A stretch of DNA of 52,689 bases from Evtepia gabavorous (GCF_003425665.1 NZ_QQRQ01000013.1:1-52689), one strand, 5' to 3'. Positions 15,195 to 23,494 are shown, counted from the stretch's first letter. Notes: generated from the letters alone by a model not told the origin. Numbers and translations: made by a program.

Positions 15195-15428
15195 CAAGGA
15201 TGGGAAGGAGTACGCGGCAGTGCGGGGCCCAGAGAGGAGACGGCGGTGCAAGTCTCCCCCCAGCGGCGCGGAAGGTCGTCCCGGAGCTGCCTGCCGGAAC
15301 CACAGTACGGCAGGACGGCATTCCCCCGTTACGGGAAAACGAGCGCGGACGGCGCCCTGCCCGTCCGAATTCAGGTGGTACCGCGGAAACGATTCGCCCT
15401 GAGCCCCCATGGGGATCAGGGTTTTTTT
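15195..15428 (+). promoter_or_regulatory. T-box leader, valine-specific
   Basis: A tRNA-sensing leader. GGAGTA starts Stem I near 15206, followed by CAGAGAG, a GGTGCAAG distal loop and the GCGGAAG turn that precedes the specifier. GTC (valine) at 15275-15277, followed by G, fits the specifier position. The T-box proper (TTCAGGTGGTACCGCGGAA) is at about 15370-15388. The competing terminator has stem CCCTGA/TCAGGG plus CCCC/GGGG at 15397-15420 followed by seven T residues. Uncharged tRNA-Val should stabilise the antiterminator and let transcription reach the YcxB-like gene and valS. Confidence 0.93.
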
Positions 15429-15459
15429 GTTCCCTTGACCCGGGAAAAGGAGGTTGTTT

Positions 15460-15987
15460 ATGAACGAGTCATTGTATCCCTTTGTCAATCACACCACCTA
15501 TGACATCAAGGCCCTCTCCGCCCTGAACCGGCTGGCGGAGGCCAGTGTCCGAAAGGAAAAATCCCGCCGGACCAAAAGCCTGTGCTGGCTGCTGGGCGTG
15601 GTGGGCCTGGTGGGCGGCGCTTACTGCTATCCCCACCAAAACCTGGTGGGCAGCCTGCTGCTGCTGTACGGCGTGATTTTGCTGCTGGTGGCCATCTCCT
15701 GGAAGAATTTCCAGCTACGCTCCTCCCAGCGGCAGCTCCCCCGGGGGATGCGGGAGTGCACCTATGAATTTGATGAGGAGGAAATCATCTGCAACACCGA
15801 GGCCGGCATCACCCGGTACTCCTATGAGCAGGCTTTCGCCGTGGTATCCGACCAGAACTGGTACGTCATCTTTTTCGACATGAGCCACGGCATCATTCTG
15901 GACAAGGCCGGCTTCACCACCGGAGACGCAATGTCCTTCAAAGCCTTCATCGGCCAGCACACCCAGCTGCCGATCCAAGAGTTCTAA
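15460..15987 (+). CDS. YcxB-like membrane protein
   Basis: A 175-residue protein with two closely spaced membrane helices (about residues 43-60 and 67-85) and a cytosolic C-terminal domain of the YcxB type: CTYEFDEEEIICNTEAG, RYSYEQAFAVVSD, WYVIFFDMSHGIILDKAGFTTGDAMSFKAF. The function of this family is not known. It starts at ATG 15460, 6 bases after a perfect AAAGGAGG. It is the first gene behind a valine T-box and 89 bases upstream of valS, so its expression should rise with valine starvation, an unexpected pairing for a membrane protein. Confidence 0.88.
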   Translation: MNESLYPFVNHTTYDIKALSALNRLAEASVRKEKSRRTKSLCWLLGVVGLVGGAYCYPHQNLVGSLLLLYGVILLLVAISWKNFQLRSSQRQLPRGMRECTYEFDEEEIICNTEAGITRYSYEQAFAVVSDQNWYVIFFDMSHGIILDKAGFTTGDAMSFKAFIGQHTQLPIQEF

Positions 15988-16076
15988 GGGGAAACAATCC
16001 CCCAAAACCCAGAAAAGAAATCCGCTTCCGGTGCCAGAGAACCGGAATGCTGCAACGTGATGGAGGAGAAACCACT

Positions 16077-18731
16077 ATGAGAAAAGAACTGTCCAAGGTC
16101 TACGACCCCCATGAGGTGGAAGGCCGAATTTATCAGCAATGGGAGGAAAACAAGTGCTTCGCCGGCGTCCGGGATGCCAAAAAGAAGCCCTATACCATCG
16201 TCATGCCTCCCCCCAACGTCACCGGCCAGCTCCACATGGGCCACGCCATGGACTGCACCCTGCAGGACATCCTCATCCGCTTTAAGCGAATGCAGGGATA
16301 TGCCGCCCTGTGGGTCCCGGGCACCGACCACGCCGGCATCGCCACCCAGATCAAGGTGGAGGAGGAGCTCCGGGTGAAGGAGGGCCTGACCCGCTATGAC
16401 CTGGGCCGGGAGAAATTCCTGGAGCGGGTCTGGGACTGGAAGGCCATGTACGGCGACCGCATTGTGGCCCAGCAGAAAAAAATGGGCGCCTCCTGCGACT
16501 GGGACCGGGCCCGGTTCACCATGGATGAGGGCTGCTCCAAGGCAGTGCGGGAGACCTTCTGTGAGCTCTATGAGAAAGGTCTCATCTACAAGGGCAGCCG
16601 GATCATCAACTGGTGCCCCCACTGCGTCACCGCTCTGTCCGACGCCGAGGTAGAGTATGTGGACAAGCCCGGTCACCTGTGGCACATGCGCTATCCCCTG
16701 TCTGACGGGTCCGGCTATCTGGTGGTGGCCACCACCCGGCCTGAGACCATGATGGGCGACACCGGCGTGGCGGTAAACCCCAATGACACCCGGTACCAGC
16801 ATCTGGTGGGAAAGACCTGCCTTCTGCCCCTGATGAACCGGGAGATCCCCATTGTGGCCGACGAGTATGTGGAGATGGACTTCGGCACTGGCTGCGTGAA
16901 GATGACCCCCGCCCACGACCCCAACGACTTTGAGGTGGGCCTGCGCCACAATCTGGACACCATCCGGGTGCTGGACGACAACGGGGTGGTCAACGCCAAC
17001 GGCGGCAAGTATGAAGGAATGGACCGCTACGCCGCCCGGAAGGCCGTGGTGGCCGATATGGAGGCGCTGGGGCTCATGGAAAAGGTGGAGGACTACTCCC
17101 ACAACGTGGGGACCTGCTACCGCTGCCACAACGACGTGGAGCCCATCATCTCCGCCCAGTGGTTCGTGAAGATGGCCCCCCTGGCCAAGGAGGCCATCCG
17201 GGTGGTGGAGGAAGGAGAGACCAAGTTTGTCCCCGACCGCTTCTCCAAGACCTATCTTAACTGGATGGAAAACGTCCACGACTGGTGCATCTCCCGGCAG
17301 CTGTGGTGGGGGCATCAGATTCCCGTGTGGTACTGCGACGACTGCGGCCACATGACCGTCTCCCGCACCGATCCCACCGTCTGCGCCCAGTGCGGCTCGG
17401 CCCATATCCAGCGGGACCCTGACGTGCTGGACACCTGGTTCTCCTCCGCGCTGTGGCCCTTCTCCACCCTGGGCTGGCCGGAGAAAACCCAGGATTTGGA
17501 CTATTTCTACCCCACTGACGTGCTGGTCACCGGTTATGACATCATCTTTTTCTGGGTGGCCCGGATGATCTTCTCCGGCTGTGAGCAGACCAAACAGACC
17601 CCCTTCCACACCGTTTTCATCCACGGCCTGGTCCGGGACGACCAGGGGCGGAAGATGTCCAAGTCCCTGGGCAACGGCATTGACCCCTTGGAAATGGCGG
17701 AGAAATACGGCGCCGATGCCCTGCGCTTTAACCTGGTCACCGGCAACTCCCCCGGCAACGACATGCGCTTTTACACGGAGCGGTGCGAGGCCATGCGAAA
17801 CTTTGCCAATAAGATTTGGAATGCCTCTCGCTTCCTGATGATGAACCTGACCATCGAGGACAATGCCCTGCCGGAGAAGCTGGAGCTGGAAGATAAGTGG
17901 ATTCTCTCCAAGCTCAACACCGTCATCGCGGAAGTCACCGAAAACATGGACCACTACGAGCTGGGGGTGGCCGCCCAGAAGATTTACGACTTTATCTGGG
18001 ACACCTATTGCGACTGGTACATTGAGATGACCAAGGCCCGCCTGCAGGGGGAGGACCTCGCCGCCAAGGAGCAGGCCCAGCGGGTACTGTGCTATGTGCT
18101 CACGGAGACGCTCAAGCTCCTGCATCCCTTCATGCCCTTCCTCACCGAGGAAATCTGGCAGGCCCTGCCCCATGCGGCGGACAACCAAGTGAAGTTTCTC
18201 ATGCTCCAGTCCTGGCCCCAGGCCCAGGCCGGCCTGGCCTTCCCCCAGGAGGAGAAAGCGGTGGAGATGCTCATGGAGGCCGTGAAAGCCGTCCGCGCCC
18301 GCCGGTCCGAGATGAACGTCCCCCCCTCCAAAAAGGCACACCTCACCATTGCCACCCAGGAAGCCGATATTTTCACCGCCGGCATTCCCTTCCTCAAACG
18401 CCTGGGTTATGCCAGCCAGGTCACCGTTACCGGCCCTGCCGGTCTGGGCAGCGACAAGGAGGAGGCCGCCAAGGGCGTGGTCACCGTCATCACCCACGCA
18501 GCCCGCATCGGTATGCCCCTGGCTGAGCTGGTGGACCTGGAGAAGGAAAAGGCCCGAATCGCCAAGGAGCTGAAAAAGAACCGAGGCGAGCTGGAAAAGC
18601 TCAGCAACAAACTCAACAACCCCGGCTTCCTGGCCAAAGCGCCGGAGCAGGTTGTCGCCGCGGAAAAGGAGCGGGCGGAAAAACTCACCGCCCTGATTGC
18701 CCAGTTGGAGGCCCAGGAAGCCTCTCTGTAA
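16077..18731 (+). CDS. valS: Valyl-tRNA synthetase
   Basis: An 884-residue class I synthetase charging tRNA-Val. The catalytic domain has PPPNVTGQLHMGHA (HIGH-type HMGH at 53-56) and GRKMSKSLGNGIDP (KMSKS at 526-530). Between them lies the CP1 editing domain, including TTRPETMMGDTGVAVNP and the GTGCVKMTPAHDPND block. The anticodon-binding region follows from about 600, and a C-terminal coiled-coil arm (LEKEKARIAKELKKNR onwards) is typical of ValRS. ATG 16077 follows TGGAGGAG. A valine T-box upstream sets its regulation. The length is standard. Confidence 0.98.
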   Translation: MRKELSKVYDPHEVEGRIYQQWEENKCFAGVRDAKKKPYTIVMPPPNVTGQLHMGHAMDCTLQDILIRFKRMQGYAALWVPGTDHAGIATQIKVEEELRVKEGLTRYDLGREKFLERVWDWKAMYGDRIVAQQKKMGASCDWDRARFTMDEGCSKAVRETFCELYEKGLIYKGSRIINWCPHCVTALSDAEVEYVDKPGHLWHMRYPLSDGSGYLVVATTRPETMMGDTGVAVNPNDTRYQHLVGKTCLLPLMNREIPIVADEYVEMDFGTGCVKMTPAHDPNDFEVGLRHNLDTIRVLDDNGVVNANGGKYEGMDRYAARKAVVADMEALGLMEKVEDYSHNVGTCYRCHNDVEPIISAQWFVKMAPLAKEAIRVVEEGETKFVPDRFSKTYLNWMENVHDWCISRQLWWGHQIPVWYCDDCGHMTVSRTDPTVCAQCGSAHIQRDPDVLDTWFSSALWPFSTLGWPEKTQDLDYFYPTDVLVTGYDIIFFWVARMIFSGCEQTKQTPFHTVFIHGLVRDDQGRKMSKSLGNGIDPLEMAEKYGADALRFNLVTGNSPGNDMRFYTERCEAMRNFANKIWNASRFLMMNLTIEDNALPEKLELEDKWILSKLNTVIAEVTENMDHYELGVAAQKIYDFIWDTYCDWYIEMTKARLQGEDLAAKEQAQRVLCYVLTETLKLLHPFMPFLTEEIWQALPHAADNQVKFLMLQSWPQAQAGLAFPQEEKAVEMLMEAVKAVRARRSEMNVPPSKKAHLTIATQEADIFTAGIPFLKRLGYASQVTVTGPAGLGSDKEEAAKGVVTVITHAARIGMPLAELVDLEKEKARIAKELKKNRGELEKLSNKLNNPGFLAKAPEQVVAAEKERAEKLTALIAQLEAQEASL

Positions 18732-18759
18732 GCAAGGTTTTATCCCTCCCTTCCCCCTT

Positions 18760-18796
18760 ATGCAGCCCCACCCGTCTTAAACGGGCGGGGCTGCAT
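18760..18796. terminator. GC-rich hairpin after valS
   Basis: A 16-bp inverted repeat (one mismatch, ATGCAGCCCC... arms) with a 5-base loop, 29 bases after the valS stop. Neither side has a T-run, so it may be a stabilising 3' hairpin or a weak terminator. A minus-strand ORF stops within it. Confidence 0.55.
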
Positions 18797-19064
18797 GGTG
18801 TTTCATTGCTTTTATATAGGGAATCCCCGTACGAGAATAGTAAGCGAGATGAAACAACAGCTCTTTGGGCACCCGGATGGGCATATCCCGGCCAAGGAAG
18901 GGAAGCAGATTTTTTCGATTTTCCGCATCCCAGCACGCACGTGTCAGCCGCTGAATGTTCCGGCTCACCCCGCCCACTGGTCTCTCTGCCCGTTCCGCCA
19001 TTCGGTCCACCGCATAAACCATGTCCTTTGTACTCTTATTTGTTACACTAAAAATGGTATCCAC
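18777..19064 (-). CDS. Doubtful small ORF of unknown function
   Basis: A 95-codon frame starting at GTG with only AAAAAGG just ahead of it, so initiation is poorly supported. The amino-acid make-up is plausible (RMAERAERPVGGVSRNIQR, CWDAENRKNLLPFL, VPKELLFHLAYYSR), but no family is recognised. Its stop lies inside the hairpin that follows valS and it faces valS. It could be a decayed fragment of a longer gene. The alternative is that 18732-19110 is non-coding apart from the hairpin. Confidence 0.3.
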   Translation of the reverse strand: MDTIFSVTNKSTKDMVYAVDRMAERAERPVGGVSRNIQRLTRACWDAENRKNLLPFLGRDMPIRVPKELLFHLAYYSRTGIPYIKAMKHHAAPPV

Positions 19065-19110
19065 CTTTTTATTACAGGAACAATTTTTATAATACTTTTA
19101 TTTATTCTTA

Positions 19111-19139
19111 TTGACATATCATAGTTAATAGTTTATATT
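19111..19139 (+). promoter_or_regulatory. Promoter of the secreted-protein/SLH unit
   Basis: TTGACA, a 17-bp spacer and TATATT in a locally very AT-rich stretch. The start codon is about 130 bases downstream, leaving a long leader with no recognised RNA element. Confidence 0.7.
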
Positions 19140-19267
19140 TATATATAGATTTTAATATCAATTTGGAGGTGATTCCTGTGCAGATGTAACATGTCGCCAC
19201 TATTCAATTCCACTCCCCAAGCACATCAGTACTCTGCCAAATATACAACAATCAGGAGGAAAGAAAA

Positions 19268-19927
19268 ATGAAAATTCGACGTTTCGCTTGTTCCGCTTTT
19301 TCCCTCTGTGTTTTAATGACGTCCACGTTGTTCGCCAATGCAGCAAATATTCCTGAAGACAACAGGATCTCCGAATATGCAGGGGAAACAATTCAGTGTC
19401 AAATTGTTAAATGCACTGATAACAACACCCCTGAGTCTTCTGTCATTAGCGTAACCATTCCTGAAGGCGCCACAAAAGCTCAGGAAGACCAGATCATCCA
19501 AGCCGCCGCCTTTAATAAAACCAGCGACACCGACACATATGCTGCCCGTAACGTTATGGATCTGATTTCCAGAGAAACTGACGTATCTGTAAATTCCAAC
19601 GGATATACTTTTGTTGGAAGTGGAACCATCCCCGGCCCCGATTACATTACTCTTGTTGTTCAATTTGGTAATTATGCTAATTTCGGTGCAAAGAAAATGT
19701 CTGTAGTCGTGAGCGGTGGCAAAAACCCAGATAGAAGCCACACAATAACAACCGACATTTCTCCCATGCCATCCACCACAATCACTCTTGTCATGTATAC
19801 TGGGATGGGTAACGTCTTCTTAACTGATGGAAGCACCGTAACAGCAACGGCAAAGACAGATGCGTCTCATGTAGATGCTGACTATTGCGAAATTTGGGTC
19901 AGCCCTTGGGAAATGTCTGGGGGATAA
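19268..19927 (+). CDS. Secreted protein of unknown function
   Basis: A 219-residue protein with a signal peptide (KIRR basic start, hydrophobic core, cut near ANA-AN at about 25-27). The mature part is rich in Thr, Ser and Asp and in beta-type alternating segments (YITLVVQFGNYANFG, KKMSVVVSGG, TTITLVMYTGMGNVFL), which suggests a beta-sandwich that is exported. No cell-wall anchor is seen. AGGAGGAAAG lies 8 bases before ATG. Its codons are less GC-rich than the neighbouring housekeeping genes. The SLH-domain gene follows at 45 bases, so the pair is probably co-transcribed and both act at the cell surface. Confidence 0.75.
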   Translation: MKIRRFACSAFSLCVLMTSTLFANAANIPEDNRISEYAGETIQCQIVKCTDNNTPESSVISVTIPEGATKAQEDQIIQAAAFNKTSDTDTYAARNVMDLISRETDVSVNSNGYTFVGSGTIPGPDYITLVVQFGNYANFGAKKMSVVVSGGKNPDRSHTITTDISPMPSTTITLVMYTGMGNVFLTDGSTVTATAKTDASHVDADYCEIWVSPWEMSGG

Positions 19928-19972
19928 TATACACCACAGCTGAGACACTTTTCGTCCAAAGGGGGCTCTCTT

Positions 19973-20716
19973 ATGAAACATTGGAAACGATTTCTCAGCG
20001 TTTTTATCTGCTTACTGTTCATGCTTAGTGCCATAGGAGCCAGCGCAACATTTTCCGACCAAGATCAAATTCAAAACACCGAGGCGGTAGACGTCTGTGT
20101 CTCTCTGAATATCATCGGCGGATATCCGGATGGTTTCTACCGGCCGGACGGGAAGGTCACCCGCGCACAGATGTGCAAAATGATCTGTCTGCTGTGTAAT
20201 GGAGGGCGGGAACCCGCATTGGATACAACTCCCTCCACCAGCTTCATCGACATTCAGGGATGGGCCACACCTTACATCGCCGCCTGCTACGCCCAGGACA
20301 TCGTTTCTGGGGTCAGTGAGGACCGTTTTCACCCTGACGGCCATGTAACCGCCGCTCAAGCTGCGAAAATGTTGCTGGTCACCTTAGGATATTCCACAGA
20401 TTATGAGGGATTCACTGGGGCCGCTTGGTCCACCAACGTTACCATTCTGGCCACACAAGCTAAGCTCTTTGACGGGTTGAATCTGTCCCCTACCCAAGTC
20501 TTAACCCGGGATGAAGCCGCTCAGATGATTTGGAATGCCCTAAACGCCTATGAGGTCACCTACACCACCCAGACCGTCACCGATGCCAATGGGCAGGAAA
20601 GCATAAAAGTAGTCCGTGAGGAGAAAGTCATTGCGGGCACCACAGATAAACTTACGCTGATCAAAGACAAATATAGTATTGATACTCCGCCCACGGAAAA
20701 GAAAACACAGCCGTGA
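19973..20716 (+). CDS. S-layer homology (SLH) domain protein
   Basis: A 247-residue exported protein. A signal peptide covers about 1-26 (cut near ASA-TF). Three SLH-type repeats follow: about 27-75 (GGYPDGFYRPDGKVTRAQM), about 85-140 (FIDIQGWATPYIAACYAQDIV, FHPDGHVTAAQAAKML) and a weaker third at about 145-195 (LTRDEAAQMIWNAL). SLH repeats bind wall polysaccharide, so this protein should coat or anchor at the cell surface. The C-terminal 50 residues are polar and end in KKTQP. GGGGGC is the nearest upstream purine run, a modest ribosome site. A terminator follows. It may anchor the partner secreted protein encoded just upstream. Confidence 0.9.
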   Translation: MKHWKRFLSVFICLLFMLSAIGASATFSDQDQIQNTEAVDVCVSLNIIGGYPDGFYRPDGKVTRAQMCKMICLLCNGGREPALDTTPSTSFIDIQGWATPYIAACYAQDIVSGVSEDRFHPDGHVTAAQAAKMLLVTLGYSTDYEGFTGAAWSTNVTILATQAKLFDGLNLSPTQVLTRDEAAQMIWNALNAYEVTYTTQTVTDANGQESIKVVREEKVIAGTTDKLTLIKDKYSIDTPPTEKKTQP

Positions 20717-20736
20717 ACTTTCTCCGTTAGGGAATA

Positions 20737-20782
20737 AAATCCCCAACCGACCCACGCAGAAAGCACGGCCGGTTGGGGATTT
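20737..20782 (+). terminator. Terminator after the SLH gene
   Basis: AAATCCCCAACC (20737-20748) pairs with GGTTGGGGATTT (20771-20782); 12-bp stem, inner CCG/CGG pairs, short T-run. It lies 20 bases after the stop. Confidence 0.75.
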
Positions 20783-20913
20783 CTCATTGACGGGATGGCT
20801 CAACCCGTTCCCCTCTGCACCACTTCCACCATAGAAGGGGGCAGAACTTCCAGGATTGATCCAAAGGAGGGCTTTCCTCTCCCGCTTTGACAATATTTTC
20901 CATCAAAAAGCAG

Positions 20914-20950
20914 TATAATCGCCGTGTACCGGACAAGCTGGTACACGGCG
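20914..20950 (+). promoter_or_regulatory. TATAAT and hairpin leader before spoIIA
   Basis: A perfect TATAAT (20914-20919) is followed at once by a perfect 11-bp inverted repeat, CGCCGTGTACC / GGTACACGGCG (20920-20930 and 20940-20950), then ATGTTCTTTTTC. A TTGACA lies upstream, but 21 bases from the -10, too far for a standard sigma-A promoter. The repeat could be an operator or a terminator-like attenuator ahead of spoIIAA. In Bacillus spoIIA is read by sigma-H; I could not place a convincing sigma-H site. Confidence 0.5.
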
Positions 20951-20993
20951 ATGTTCTTTTTCAACCACCCTCAAAAGAAAGGGGATTTTCTCT

Positions 20994-21299
20994 ATGGCTG
21001 TTGCCTACACCACCCATAACCGCATGCTCACCGTCGCCCTGTCGGGGGACATCGACCACCATCGTGTCAAAGGCCTGGTGCAGGACCTGGAGCGGGAGAT
21101 CGACGAAGTGCTTCCCCGCCAGCTCATTGTTGACTGCGCCGGCATCACCTTCATGGACAGCTCGGGCATTGCTGTCCTGCTCCGGCTCTGGCAGCGGATG
21201 GAGGAATTGGCGGGGACCATCCAGGTCACCGGGCTGCCCGATCAGCCCGCCCGGGTGCTCCGAGCCGCCGGCCTTCAGCGGCTCATTCCACTCACCTGA
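20994..21299 (+). CDS. spoIIAA: Anti-sigma F factor antagonist SpoIIAA
   Basis: A 101-residue STAS-domain protein. In its unphosphorylated form it displaces SpoIIAB and frees sigma-F in the forespore. The phosphorylation block reads ITFMDSSGIAVLLRL; the second serine (S57) corresponds to Ser58 of the Bacillus protein. GDIDHHRVKGL is the usual N-terminal STAS loop. AAAGAAAGG precedes ATG 20994. It is first in the operon spoIIAA-spoIIAB-sigF, with spoIIAB 16 bases downstream. Confidence 0.95.
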   Translation: MAVAYTTHNRMLTVALSGDIDHHRVKGLVQDLEREIDEVLPRQLIVDCAGITFMDSSGIAVLLRLWQRMEELAGTIQVTGLPDQPARVLRAAGLQRLIPLT

Positions 21300-21315
21300 A
21301 AGGAGTGCTACATCC

Positions 21316-21768
21316 ATGCGTACCATCAAATACACCAACCAGGTCTCCCTGGTCTTTCCCTCCCGGTCGGCCAACGAGTCCTTTGCCCGGTCTGCTGCCG
21401 CCGCCTTCGCCGCCCAGCTGGACCCCACCTTGGACGAGCTGGGGGATGTGAAAACCGCCGTCAGCGAGGCCGTGACCAACGCCATTGTCCACGCCTACCC
21501 CGACTCCTTGGGAAAGGTCGAGCTCAAGCTCCGCCTTTACCCCGGCAACGAGCTGGAGCTCATTATCCGGGACTGGGGCATCGGCATTGCCGACGTTGAA
21601 CAGGCCAGGGCTCCCCTCTTCACCACAGGCAATGAGGAGCGCTCCGGCATGGGTTTTACCATTATGGAGAGCTTCATGGACTCTGTTAAGGTCCGCTCAC
21701 ACCCGGGGAAGGGGACCACAGTCACCATGCGCAAGCGATTCGCCATCCGGGCGGGAGGGTCCGTGTGA
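21316..21768 (+). CDS. spoIIAB: Anti-sigma F factor / serine kinase SpoIIAB
   Basis: A 150-residue GHKL-type kinase that holds sigma-F inactive and phosphorylates SpoIIAA. The ATP site is complete: N box EAVTNAIVHAY (E51, N55), G1 box DWGIGI (D86, G88, G90) and G2 box ERSGMGFTIMESF (G111-x-G113). The start is ATG 21316 after AGGAGTG. Its TGA overlaps the GTG start of sigF by four bases (GTGA), so the two are translationally coupled, which helps to keep inhibitor and sigma factor balanced. Confidence 0.96.
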   Translation: MRTIKYTNQVSLVFPSRSANESFARSAAAAFAAQLDPTLDELGDVKTAVSEAVTNAIVHAYPDSLGKVELKLRLYPGNELELIIRDWGIGIADVEQARAPLFTTGNEERSGMGFTIMESFMDSVKVRSHPGKGTTVTMRKRFAIRAGGSV

Positions 21769-22481
21769 TCGCGCCAGACACCGTCACCCTCATTCAGGCC
21801 GCCCAGGCCGGGGACAAGGAGGCCTGCGGCCGTCTGGTGGAAGAAAACCTGGGGCTCATCTGGAGCATCGTCAAGCGGTACACACGAAAGACGGTGGACA
21901 ACGATGACCTCTACCAGCTGGGCTGCCTGGGCTTTCTAAAAGCGGTGCAGGGGTTTGACACCCAGTTCGGCACCCAATTCTCCACCTACGCCGTGCCCAA
22001 GATCGCCGGGGAAATCCGGCGGTTTCTCCGGGACGACGGCATGGTCAAGGTGGGCCGCGGGAGGAAGGAACAGGCACTGCTCATCCACCGGGCCCGCACC
22101 CAGCTGACCGCCCAGCTGGGCCGGGAGCCGGTCCTGTCCGAGCTGGCCCAGGTCACAGGGCTCACCCCGGAGGACATCGCCGCGGCTGATCTGGCTGTCG
22201 CCTCCGTGGCCTCCCTCCAGGCTGAGTCCGGGGAGAACGGTCTGTCCCTGGAGGGCATGGTGGGCAGTGAGTCCCCGGAAGAGGGCATGGTGGAAAAGGT
22301 GGCCCTGCACACCGCCATCAACCGGCTGCCAGAGCGGGAGCGCAAGCTCATTTTCCTGCGCTACTACAAAGGATTCACCCAGGACAAAACCGCAAAGGTC
22401 TTGGGCATCAGCCAGGTCCAGGTCTCCCGGCTGGAGAAAAAGTCCATCCTGTTTCTCCGGGGGGAGCTCAGTGACGATTAG
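21765..22481 (+). CDS. sigF: RNA polymerase sigma-F factor (SpoIIAC)
   Basis: A 238-residue sporulation sigma factor, first compartment-specific sigma of the forespore. Region 2 reads LVEENLGLIWSIVKRYTR, DLYQLGCLGFLKAVQGFD and FSTYAVPKIAGEIRRFLRDDG; region 3 covers QLTAQLGREPVLSELAQVTGL; region 4 has LPERERKLIFLRYYKGFTQDKTAKVLGISQVQVSRLEKK with its helix-turn-helix. The start is GTG 21765 inside the spoIIAB stop region. Its stop overlaps that of the convergent gluQ by four bases (TTAG shared), so no terminator separates them. Confidence 0.96.
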   Translation: MIAPDTVTLIQAAQAGDKEACGRLVEENLGLIWSIVKRYTRKTVDNDDLYQLGCLGFLKAVQGFDTQFGTQFSTYAVPKIAGEIRRFLRDDGMVKVGRGRKEQALLIHRARTQLTAQLGREPVLSELAQVTGLTPEDIAAADLAVASVASLQAESGENGLSLEGMVGSESPEEGMVEKVALHTAINRLPERERKLIFLRYYKGFTQDKTAKVLGISQVQVSRLEKKSILFLRGELSDD

Positions 22482-23437
22482 AGTGCCTCCCAGATTCCAT
22501 CGTCCACGATCCGGTCTGCCTGCCCAACCTTGGACCAGGAGAATTCCGGGACCAAGTCAGAGGGGCGCAGGGCCGTGGGCCGGGGAATCAGCCCTGCGAG
22601 ATAGGCCAGAAGCCCCACCAGTTTTTCCGGGGTGGTATGCGCCCGCAGATAGCCCATGTCCAGATCCCGGTCCCGTTTGGACAGGCGCCGCCCTGCGGGA
22701 CTTTTGAGCAGGGGAACATGGCAATAGGTCGGGACGGAGTAGCCCAGCTGTTCCAGCAGCCAAATCTGCCGGGGGGTGGAGGAGAGGAGGTCCCATCCCC
22801 GCACCACCCGGGTCACCCCCATCCGTCCGTCGTCCTCCGCCACCGCCAGCTGATAGGCGTAAATCCCATCGGACCGCCGGAGAATAAAGTCCCCGCAGTC
22901 CCGGTCCAGCCTCTCCTGCTGGGGGCCAAACACCTCATCCACAAAGGAAATGATCTCTCCCGGCACCTGGACGCGCCAGGCGGGAGAACGGCCGCTCTCT
23001 TGGAGGGCGGTTTTTTCTTGGGCCGAGAGGCGGCGGCACCGGCCGGAATAAATTCGGGCGCCGTCGGCGGCGTGGGGGGCCGAGGCGGCCAAACGCTCCT
23101 TCCGGCTGCAATAGCAGGGATAGACCAGCCCCCGGCTGGCCAGCGTTTTAAACGCCGCCTGGTAGAACGGGGTCCGGCAGCTCTGACAATAGGCCGTCTC
23201 CCCAGGCCGCCAGCCCAGGTCCCAGTCCAGTCCCAGCCAGATTAGGTCGTCGGCCAGTTGGGATAAATATTCCGGCCGGCACCGGTCTGGGTCTAAGTCC
23301 TCCATCCGCAGGAGCAGCTCTCCCCCCAGGTGCCGCACATCCAGCCAGGCCAGCAGGGCGGCAAACAGATTCCCCAGGTGCATTCTCCCGCTGGGGCTGG
23401 GGGCAAAGCGGCCCCGGACCGTTGCATTGGTTGCCAT
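22478..23437 (-). CDS. gluQ: Glutamyl-queuosine tRNA(Asp) synthetase
   Basis: A 319-residue truncated GluRS paralogue that glutamylates queuosine in tRNA-Asp without an anticodon-binding domain. The class I site shows FAPSPSGRMHLGN (HIGH type) and GRRLSKRDRD (KMSKS type). The zinc site characteristic of GluQ is visible as YPCYCSRKE followed later by IYSGRC. VRGWDLLSSTPRQIWLLEQLG is a family block. ATG 23437 follows GGGAGGAG at 7 bases; the longer open frame upstream is not supported. It is convergent with sigF, sharing 4 bases at the stops. Confidence 0.93.
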   Translation of the reverse strand: MATNATVRGRFAPSPSGRMHLGNLFAALLAWLDVRHLGGELLLRMEDLDPDRCRPEYLSQLADDLIWLGLDWDLGWRPGETAYCQSCRTPFYQAAFKTLASRGLVYPCYCSRKERLAASAPHAADGARIYSGRCRRLSAQEKTALQESGRSPAWRVQVPGEIISFVDEVFGPQQERLDRDCGDFILRRSDGIYAYQLAVAEDDGRMGVTRVVRGWDLLSSTPRQIWLLEQLGYSVPTYCHVPLLKSPAGRRLSKRDRDLDMGYLRAHTTPEKLVGLLAYLAGLIPRPTALRPSDLVPEFSWSKVGQADRIVDDGIWEAL

Positions 23438-23465
23438 GGTATTCTCCTCCCGCTGCATTTTCCCC

Positions 23466-23494
23466 ATTGTATCACAGGTCCGCTCTTCCAGCAA
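23466..23494 (-). promoter_or_regulatory. gluQ promoter
   Basis: On the minus strand TTGCTG, a 17-bp spacer and TACAAT with an upstream TGA (extended -10), 29 bases before the start codon. Confidence 0.75.

Noticed and set aside
15984..18497. An 837-codon open frame on the minus strand opposite valS
   Set aside because: It mirrors valS on the other strand. The Gly/His/Val-rich sequence is what a GC-rich gene gives in antisense; valS on the plus strand has all synthetase motifs.
20887..20919. A standard sigma-A promoter TTGACA/TATAAT for spoIIA
   Set aside because: The hexamers are perfect or nearly so, but the spacer is 21 bases, outside the usual 16-18 range, so the pair is not claimed as a promoter.
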